DNA of 11,320 nt from Alphaproteobacteria bacterium. GTDB lineage: Bacteria; Pseudomonadota; Alphaproteobacteria; Caulobacterales; Maricaulaceae. Where the stretch lies: assembly GCA_030428405.1 (NCBI GenBank), contig JAUIEH010000042.1:1-11320 (forward strand), in the 5' to 3' direction. The notes under the pieces are model-generated. The model was given only the letters and a program-made list of their open reading frames with translations, was not told where the DNA came from and ran no database searches. The position numbers were made by a program, and so were the translations under genes. Below are positions 6,109 through 11,320 of this stretch, piece by piece. Position 1 is the first letter of the stretch. Each line of letters begins with the position of its first letter.

Positions 6109-7746
6109 CTAGTCGCGGCGCGCGCGTCGCAGCCAGTTGTCTCCCATATCCGAGATGATTTCGTGGGCGGCATTATGTCCAGGCGCGCCGGTCACGCCGC
6201 CGCCGGGATGAGCGCCGGAGCCGCAGAGATATAGTCCGCCCACCGGCATTCTATAGTCGGCTGCGCCCAGCGCGGGGCGTGCGGAAAAGAGCTGATCCAG
6301 CGAAAGCCGGCCATGGAAAATGTCGCCGCCAATGAGGCCGAACTCGCGCTCAAGGTCGAGGGGGCTGAGTATCTGCCGACCGAGCACGGCGTCTCTGAAA
6401 TTCGGCGCATAGCGCGTCACCGTTGCGATGATGTGATCGGCGGCCTCTTCGCGCACATCGTCCCAGCTGCGGCCATCCGGCATTTCAGGTGCGAAATGCT
6501 GGCAGAACAGGCTGGCGACATGCTGGCCCGGCGGGGCGAGCGTGTCGTCCATGGTCGAGGGGATCAGCATCTCGACAATGGGCTCTTTTGACCAGCCGAA
6601 TGCGCGCGCATCAGCATAAGCGCGCTCCATATAGTCCGGCGTCGGAGCGATGATGATGCCCGCGCGGTGATGTTCCGCGCAATCGCTTGTCGGCAGGCAG
6701 GTGAAGTTCGGCGGCTCCGACAGCGCGACATTCATGCGGAATGTGCCCGACCCGCACGCCCAGTTCTCCATGCGTGTGCGAAAAGCGGTCGGCGTTGCGT
6801 CCGCGCTGACGAGGCGTGTGAACAAGAGCTTCGGATTGACATTGGCGGCGACGGCGCGCGCGCGGATGATGTCGCCGTTCTCAAGCTCCACGCCGCGCGC
6901 AGCGCCGTTTTCAATCAGCACGCGGGCGACAGGCGCCGAAGTCGTGATCCTGGCGCCGCGCGCTTCGGCGGATTTCGCCATGGCCTGTGTGATTGCACCC
7001 ATGCCGCCTATGGCGTGGCCCCAGCGTCCCTTGACGCCATTGACCTCGCCGAACGCGTGGTGAAGCAGCACATAGGCCGTGCCTGGCGTATGCGGACTGC
7101 CGTAAAAGCCGACGACGCCGTCAAAGGCGAAGGCTGCGATGATGTGCGGGTCCTCAAACCAGCGGCTGAGAAACTCGACGGCCGATTTCGTGAACAGATC
7201 GAGCAGGAGAGCCTGGTCCTCCGCAGAAATGCGCGCCAGGCTGCGGCCGAGCTTCAGCCCGCGCCAGAAATCCTGCACGCCGCCGCCGACATTGGGCGGC
7301 GTTTCCAGGAGGAGCGCCCGCACGACGTCGGCTGCGCGCTCAAGCGTTGCGTAATAATCCGGCAGCGCTGCGGCGTCGCGCGGCGAGCGGCGGGCGAACT
7401 CGGCTTCAGCGCGATCTTCCTCAAAGGGCAATTTGAGATAAGCGCCTTCCTCTATGCCCAGCGGCCAGAAATTGGCGATGTCGCGCTCGACCACGGTAAG
7501 CCCGTGTCGTGCGAGATTGAGGTCGCGAATGACTTTCGGGTTGAGCAGGCTGACCGTGTACGAAGCAACGGAGTTGCGAAAGCCGGGATGAAATTCTTCA
7601 GTGACCGCTGCGCCGCCGACCACGTGACGCCGCTCGACCACGCGCACGCTGAGGCCCGCGCGCGCAAGATATGCTGCGCAGGTGAGGCCGTTATGGCCCG
7701 CGCCGATGACGACGACGTCGACTTCCTCGTCGGCCGTTTTGCTCAT
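6109..7746 (-). CDS. PYROXD2/CrtI-like FAD-dependent oxidoreductase
   Basis: This 545-residue flavoprotein belongs to the phytoene-desaturase-like amine-oxidase superfamily and most resembles the PYROXD2 branch. The N-terminus has the dinucleotide-binding motif VVVIGAGHNGLTCAAYLARAG (GAGHNG at 15-20), then VVERR and VGGAAVTEEFHPGF. The middle has a GGMGAITQAMAKSA stretch, where the second FAD-contacting part lies, and the C-terminus has GLYLCGSGAHPGGGVTGAPGHNAA (about 503-527), a flavin-closing motif. No signal peptide is seen, so it is probably cytoplasmic. Bacterial members are often labelled phytoene dehydrogenase, but no carotenoid genes (crtB, crtE, crtY) are nearby and the substrate is not established. 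The ATG at 7746 gives a natural start just ahead of the Rossmann strand. The gene is convergent with the TPR gene and divergent from the antiporter gene. Confidence 0.92.
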   Translation of the reverse strand: MSKTADEEVDVVVIGAGHNGLTCAAYLARAGLSVRVVERRHVVGGAAVTEEFHPGFRNSVASYTVSLLNPKVIRDLNLARHGLTVVERDIANFWPLGIEEGAYLKLPFEEDRAEAEFARRSPRDAAALPDYYATLERAADVVRALLLETPPNVGGGVQDFWRGLKLGRSLARISAEDQALLLDLFTKSAVEFLSRWFEDPHIIAAFAFDGVVGFYGSPHTPGTAYVLLHHAFGEVNGVKGRWGHAIGGMGAITQAMAKSAEARGARITTSAPVARVLIENGAARGVELENGDIIRARAVAANVNPKLLFTRLVSADATPTAFRTRMENWACGSGTFRMNVALSEPPNFTCLPTSDCAEHHRAGIIIAPTPDYMERAYADARAFGWSKEPIVEMLIPSTMDDTLAPPGQHVASLFCQHFAPEMPDGRSWDDVREEAADHIIATVTRYAPNFRDAVLGRQILSPLDLEREFGLIGGDIFHGRLSLDQLFSARPALGAADYRMPVGGLYLCGSGAHPGGGVTGAPGHNAAHEIISDMGDNWLRRARRD

Positions 7747-7980
7747 GCGGTCTTCGCGCTCATTGAAGCAAACACTGGCTCATTCTCCTGCGATTGGCGG
7801 TGCTGAGAAATGTTTGCACGCGCAATTGTGGACGAAGCGCGCGCGGATGGCGTTAAGTTCGAAACACTGGCGGTCGGCAGGGCTGTTGGATGGCGGCGAG
7901 GCTGCAAGAGAACCTTATGCCGCTGAAATTGCAAACAGGTTCGAGCGCGAATTTTGCGCGCGGCGAGGCGGGGGACTGAG
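7747..7980. other. Divergent intergenic region with a 10-base direct repeat
   Basis: This 234-base gap must hold promoters for the flavoprotein gene (minus) and the antiporter gene (plus). I see no convincing -35/-10 pair on either strand. AAACACTGGC occurs twice in the same direction (7770-7779 and 7862-7871). A TTGC-ACGC-GCAA near-palindrome lies between the copies. A good Shine-Dalgarno for the antiporter (GGCGGGGGAC) closes the region. No small gene is supported. Confidence 0.4.
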
Positions 7981-9357
7981 ATGGGCTGGCTGACACTGCT
8001 TCCCGCCATTGCGGCGATCGGCATCGCGCTGTGGCGCAAGGACGTGTTTCTCGCGCTTCCTGTCGCAATCTGGATCTCGGAAACGCTCATCGCGGGGGGA
8101 AACCCTGCGCAAGGATTTCTCAACGGCGTCGAGCGGCTCGCAACGACATTGGGCTCGCCCGGAAATGCGCGGCTGATCTTGTTCTGCATCATTGTCGGCG
8201 GGCTGATCGCCGTGATGCGGCGCTCGGGCGGCGTCTCGGCGCTGGTCTCGCGACTGGTCGATTCAGGCGCAGCCTCCACGCCCGCGCGCGCCGGCTTCAT
8301 CGCCTGGATTTTGGGCGTGGTGTTGTTTGTCGAGACCAATCTCTCGCTGCTCGGTTCGGGCGTTGCTTCGCGCGGCCTGTTCGACCGGTTCAAGCTCTCG
8401 CGCGCACGCCTCGCTTACATCATCGATTCCACCTGTGCGCCGGTGAGCGTCATTTTGATGTTCAACGCCTGGGGCGCATTCGTCCTCAGCCTGATCTCGG
8501 AGGAGGAAAGCGTCGCCAACCCCATGTCGACGCTCGTCTTCGGCGCGCTGTTGAATTTCTACGCCTTCATCGCCGTGGCCATGGCGCTCTTCGTCGCTTT
8601 GTCCGGACGCGTCCATTTCACGCTGCGCAGCCATGAGCGCGCCGTCCAGCACAGCGGCGAGGAGGCGGCGGAAGAACACGACGCACCGACGCGCGCGCTA
8701 TTCATGGTGGCGCCAATGGCGGTGTTGATCGCTGCGATTTTCGGCTTCATGTGGTGGACGGGCGGGGGCGACCTGTTGTCGGGCTCGGGCAGTCAGTCCG
8801 TGCTCTGGGCGATGTCGCTCGCGCTGGTCGTCGCCATCGGACTGACGGTGGCGTTCAGGCGCTATTCCATGCGCGAAGCGACCAAGGTCAGCCTTGACGG
8901 CATGTCGGAGCTCTTGCCCGCCGTCTCGATCATCCTGATGGCGCTCACGCTCTCCGCCAGCTTCCGCGATCTCGGCACCGGCGCATTCGTCGCCTCGGTG
9001 GTCAGCGATCAGACGCCGGCGATCCTGGTTGCGCCGCTGGTCTTTCTGGCCTCCGCCGTGATTGCGTTTGCGACCGGCACGAGCTGGGGCACCTTCGCCA
9101 TCATGACGCCCATCGCCATGCCGCTCGCAGCGGCCTTCGGCATTCCGCCTTCGCTCGTGCTTGCGGGCATTTTGGGCGGCGGCGTGTTCGGCGATCACTG
9201 CTCGCCGATATCCGACACCACCGTCATCGCCTCGCTCGCCTCTGGCTGCGACCATGTCGAGCACGTGCGCACGCAGCTTCCTTATGCGCTCATCGCTGCG
9301 GCGCTGACGACCGCGCTGTTGATCGGCGCGAGCGTGATCAGCGGCGCGGCGAGCTAG
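7981..9357 (+). CDS. NhaC-family Na+/H+ antiporter
   Basis: NhaC-family carriers are inner-membrane antiporters exchanging Na+ (or an organic anion pair in some members) for H+. The 458-residue product has about 11 hydrophobic segments, starting with LTLLPAIAAIGIALWRKDVFLALPVAIW. A soluble loop rich in charged residues (HERAVQHSGEEAAEEHDAPTR) divides the two halves. The family-typical GTSWGTFAIMTP stretch and GGVFGDHCSPISDTTVIAS motif lie near the C-terminus, with the Asp and Ser/Thr residues expected in the ion path. ATG 7981 follows a strong GGGGGAC Shine-Dalgarno; the in-frame nine residues upstream are not needed. Its TAG stop (9355-9357) overlaps the stop of the convergent hydrolase gene. 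The exact substrate cannot be told from sequence. Confidence 0.9.
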   Translation: MGWLTLLPAIAAIGIALWRKDVFLALPVAIWISETLIAGGNPAQGFLNGVERLATTLGSPGNARLILFCIIVGGLIAVMRRSGGVSALVSRLVDSGAASTPARAGFIAWILGVVLFVETNLSLLGSGVASRGLFDRFKLSRARLAYIIDSTCAPVSVILMFNAWGAFVLSLISEEESVANPMSTLVFGALLNFYAFIAVAMALFVALSGRVHFTLRSHERAVQHSGEEAAEEHDAPTRALFMVAPMAVLIAAIFGFMWWTGGGDLLSGSGSQSVLWAMSLALVVAIGLTVAFRRYSMREATKVSLDGMSELLPAVSIILMALTLSASFRDLGTGAFVASVVSDQTPAILVAPLVFLASAVIAFATGTSWGTFAIMTPIAMPLAAAFGIPPSLVLAGILGGGVFGDHCSPISDTTVIASLASGCDHVEHVRTQLPYALIAAALTTALLIGASVISGAAS

Positions 9358-10304
9358 ACAGCGTTTGCAAAGCGCGCGTCCAGCCAGTCGATGAACGCGG
9401 TTATCGTCTGCTCACGGTCGAGTTCGTTGAGCGCCTCATGGCGGCCGTCGAGCAGTGTGAGTTCGACATCGGCAAAGCCGAGCTTGTCGAGCCGCTTGGC
9501 CAGCGCCTTGACGGCCTTGCCGCCCTCCGTCGCCGGATCAGCTTCGCCGCCGAGCAGGTGAAGCGGGAGCTCGCGCGGCGTGTTCGCAAGCGCTGTATCA
9601 TCGCCGGCCGCCTGAATGCCGCCGACGAGGTCGCGCCAGAGCGCGACCGAAGCCGGCCAGCCGCAGAGCGGGTCTGCGACATAGGCGTCGACATGGGCCT
9701 CATCGCGCGAGAGCCAGTCGAATGTCGTGCGGTTTGGCTTGAAGCGCTTGTTCCAGGCCTCGAAGGACAGCGCGTTGAGCGTCTTGCTGGGCTTCTCAGC
9801 GCCGCTCAGCCCTTCGACCGCCAGCACGGTCTTCATGACTGCGGCGAGCGCGCCGATCTGCGTCGTCGCATTCCAGATTGCGGCCGCGTTCACGCTCTCA
9901 GGCGCGCGCAGGACATGGTTCAGCGCGATGACCCCGCCCATGGAATGGCCGAACACGATCACCGGCGCGCCGGGATGGGTCTCGCGAATATGCGCGTTGA
10001 CCGCGGCGACATCGGCCATCACCGCATCCCAGCCATTGCGCTTTGCAAACACGCTTTGAGGCGCGTCATCAGCGCGCGTGGCGCCATGGCCGCGATGGTC
10101 CTGCGCATAAACCCCATAGCCGCGCGCATTGAGCGCTGCAGCAAAAGGCGCATAGCGTGCGGCGTGCTCGGCGAGGCCATGATTGACATGCACCACGCCC
10201 TTAATGGCGCCTGCCGGAGCGTTAGAATAAAGCGCCAGATGCGCGCCCGTCGGGCTTTCAAATTCGCGATGCGTCCAAGACGCCGCTGCAGAACCGTCCG
10301 TCAT
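9354..10304 (-). CDS. Alpha/beta hydrolase, monoacylglycerol lipase / lysophospholipase type
   Basis: The 316-residue product is a serine hydrolase of the Hydrolase_4 (monoacylglycerol lipase) family, which cleaves single fatty acids from glycerolipids. The motifs are in order: VNHGLAEHAARY (40-51, oxyanion HG), DHRGHGATR (69-77), the nucleophile elbow GHSMGG (119-124, Ser121), GGEADPAT with Asp256, and DGRHEALNE with His289. The triad is complete. No signal peptide is seen, so a cytoplasmic or membrane-face role is likely. ATG 10304 is chosen because AAGAGG stands about 8 bases upstream and the protein then begins MTDGSAAASW; longer in-frame sequence up to 10448 would overlap the glpK start. 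It is divergent from glpK (112-base gap), which suggests linked use of glycerol released from lipids. Confidence 0.9.
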   Translation of the reverse strand: MTDGSAAASWTHREFESPTGAHLALYSNAPAGAIKGVVHVNHGLAEHAARYAPFAAALNARGYGVYAQDHRGHGATRADDAPQSVFAKRNGWDAVMADVAAVNAHIRETHPGAPVIVFGHSMGGVIALNHVLRAPESVNAAAIWNATTQIGALAAVMKTVLAVEGLSGAEKPSKTLNALSFEAWNKRFKPNRTTFDWLSRDEAHVDAYVADPLCGWPASVALWRDLVGGIQAAGDDTALANTPRELPLHLLGGEADPATEGGKAVKALAKRLDKLGFADVELTLLDGRHEALNELDREQTITAFIDWLDARFANAV

Positions 10305-10382
10305 CGAAGCACCTCTTCCAGGATCGGCGCGCGCCACGTCCCGGTGTTTGGCCCGGCGTCTGGCGCGCTGCGCTGCGAGCGG

Positions 10383-10388
10383 TATAGT
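10383..10388 (+). promoter_or_regulatory. Possible -10 element for glpK
   Basis: TATAGT at 10383-10388 matches the -10 consensus at five of six positions. It lies in the short divergent gap, about 29 bases before the glpK start, a plausible distance. The matching -35 window (CTGGCG, about 10360-10365) is poor, so the promoter may be weak or activator-dependent. Confidence 0.3.
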
Positions 10389-10406
10389 CGCCCGCAAATC
10401 CATCAT

Positions 10407-10410
10407 GGAG
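10407..10410 (+). promoter_or_regulatory. Shine-Dalgarno site that fixes the glpK start
   Basis: GGAG at 10407-10410 stands six bases before GTG at 10417, ideal spacing. An in-frame ATG at 10405 overlaps this GGAG and has no ribosome site of its own, so the GTG is preferred. Confidence 0.65.
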
Positions 10411-10416
10411 CGGTGC

Positions 10417-11320
10417 GTGAGCGCAAAGCAAACCTGTCTTCTCGCCATCGATCAGGGAACGACGTCGAGCCGCGCGGTGGCCTTTTCAGAGCAAGGCCGG
10501 GCCATCGCCTCGGCGCAGCAGGAATTTCAACAGATTTATCCCCATCCCGGTTGGGTCGAACATGACCCCGAGGTGATCTGGGCGACCGTGCTGACAGTGA
10601 CGCGCAAAGCGCTTGAGCGCGCCGGGGAGGCTGGATATGCGCCCGCCGCCATCGGCATCACCAATCAGCGCGAGACCGCCGTCATCTGGGACCGCGCCAA
10701 TGGCAGGCCCATCGCCAACGCCATTGTCTGGCAGGACCGGCGCACCGCCGATACGACCCGCAGGCTCGCCACGCAGGGCCATGGCGAGATGGTGGCCGCA
10801 CGCGCAGGTCTCGTGCTCGATCCCTATTTTTCGGCGACCAAGATCGCCTGGCTGCTCGACAACACGCCGGGCGCGCGCGAGCGCGCTGCGCGCGGCGAGC
10901 TTGCCTTCGGCACGATCGACTCATTTTTGATCTGGCGGCTGACGGGCGGGCGCGTGCATGAAACCGACGCCACAAACGCCAGCCGGACATCCTTGTACAA
11001 TATCGATGAGGGTCGCTGGGACGCGGAACTCTGCGCATTGTTCGACGTTCCGGAAAGCCTGCTGCCGAGCGTGCGCGACTGCGTCGCCGATTTCGGCGCG
11101 ACGGATTCGTCTTTATTCGGAATGGAAATCCCGATCCGCGGCGTCGCCGGTGATCAGCAGGCCGCAACGATCGGCCAGGCCTGCTTTGCACCGGGCGAGA
11201 TGAAGAGCACGTACGGCACCGGCGCCTTCATGCTGCTCAATACCGGCGCGCAGCGCCTGCAGTCGCAAAGCCGCTTGCTCGCCACTATCGCCTATCAGCT
11301 CAATGGCGAAGTGACCTATG
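10417..11320 (+). CDS. glpK: Glycerol kinase GlpK, N-terminal part (3' end outside window)
   Basis: GlpK phosphorylates glycerol with ATP to sn-glycerol 3-phosphate, the entry step of glycerol catabolism in the cytoplasm. About 301 residues are present, out of roughly 500 in the family. Visible are the FGGY-kinase phosphate motif AIDQGTTSSRAV, HPGWVEHDP, GITNQRET (the Arg-Glu pair that binds glycerol), NAIVWQDRRT, DPYFSATKIAWLLDN (with the glycerol-binding Tyr), TIDSFLIWRLTGG, the catalytic Asp in GDQQAATIGQ (residue 246, equivalent to Asp245 of E. coli) and STYGTGAFMLLNTG. All key residues seen in this part are intact. GTG 10417 is chosen for its GGAG site. It is divergent from the monoacylglycerol-lipase-like gene. 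A glycerol facilitator or GlpD gene could lie beyond the edge but is not visible. Confidence 0.95.
   Translation, partial: MSAKQTCLLAIDQGTTSSRAVAFSEQGRAIASAQQEFQQIYPHPGWVEHDPEVIWATVLTVTRKALERAGEAGYAPAAIGITNQRETAVIWDRANGRPIANAIVWQDRRTADTTRRLATQGHGEMVAARAGLVLDPYFSATKIAWLLDNTPGARERAARGELAFGTIDSFLIWRLTGGRVHETDATNASRTSLYNIDEGRWDAELCALFDVPESLLPSVRDCVADFGATDSSLFGMEIPIRGVAGDQQAATIGQACFAPGEMKSTYGTGAFMLLNTGAQRLQSQSRLLATIAYQLNGEVTY

Noticed and set aside
6109..7746. Call as phytoene desaturase (carotenoid synthesis)
   Set aside because: No other carotenoid genes are in the window, and the sequence is closer in style to PYROXD2-like proteins than to CrtI.
6667..7806. Long open frame (about 379 codons) on the plus strand, antisense to the PYROXD2-like gene
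   Set aside because: Its protein shows no recognisable family and is rich in Arg, Ala, Asp and Cys as expected of a shadow frame in high-G+C DNA. The opposite strand carries a complete, motif-bearing flavoprotein.
9438..10565. Long open frame (about 375 codons) on the plus strand across the hydrolase gene and the glpK start
   Set aside because: It is antisense to a hydrolase with an intact catalytic triad and overlaps glpK in another frame, and no motifs are seen.

Overview
The window is high-G+C bacterial chromosome, rich in GCGCGC runs. Three things suggest a Gram-negative alphaproteobacterium: a TonB-dependent outer-membrane receptor, a tRNA gene with an encoded CCA end, and a mix of Sec- and Tat-exported proteins. 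The flavour is that of Caulobacterales/Hyphomonadaceae, but this placement is a judgement from gene style, not a measurement. The window is densely coded, and no gene-free stretch exceeds about 250 bases.

Layout, left to right. Positions 1-702 hold the C-terminal barrel end of a TonB-dependent receptor, followed by a strong intrinsic terminator. A tRNA-Val(GAC) gene lies on the minus strand with a recognisable promoter. rsmE (16S rRNA m3U1498 methyltransferase) follows on the plus strand. Next comes a minus-strand cluster, in transcription order: a MocR-type (GntR-HTH plus aminotransferase-fold) regulator; a 101-residue exported protein made almost entirely of six 11-residue 'V-x-S-F-P/A-D' repeats; and a Tat-exported D-amino-acid-oxidase-like flavoprotein. 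The MocR gene is divergent from an exported TPR plus DUF1579-like protein. A PYROXD2/CrtI-like FAD oxidoreductase (minus) is convergent with the TPR gene and divergent from an NhaC-family Na+/H+ antiporter. The antiporter's stop codon overlaps the stop of a convergent monoacylglycerol-lipase-like alpha/beta hydrolase. That hydrolase is divergent from glpK (glycerol kinase), which runs off the right edge.

Two items stand out. The D-amino-acid-oxidase-like protein has its conserved motifs in circularly permuted order: the GLRPxR and HNYGHGGxG motifs, normally C-terminal, come before the Rossmann GxGxxG motif. The gene just upstream of it encodes the small secreted repeat protein, whose 3+3 repeats around a central CGEW suggest a compact beta-repeat or possibly knotted fold. 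The tight spacing (33 bases) suggests co-expression, so the pair may act together in the periplasm or envelope. The upstream MocR gene is a candidate regulator. The lipase-glpK pair at the right edge reads as a small glycerolipid-use module: the hydrolase would release glycerol and GlpK would phosphorylate it. The remaining genes look like ordinary accessory or housekeeping genes, with no mobile element, CRISPR array or integrase.
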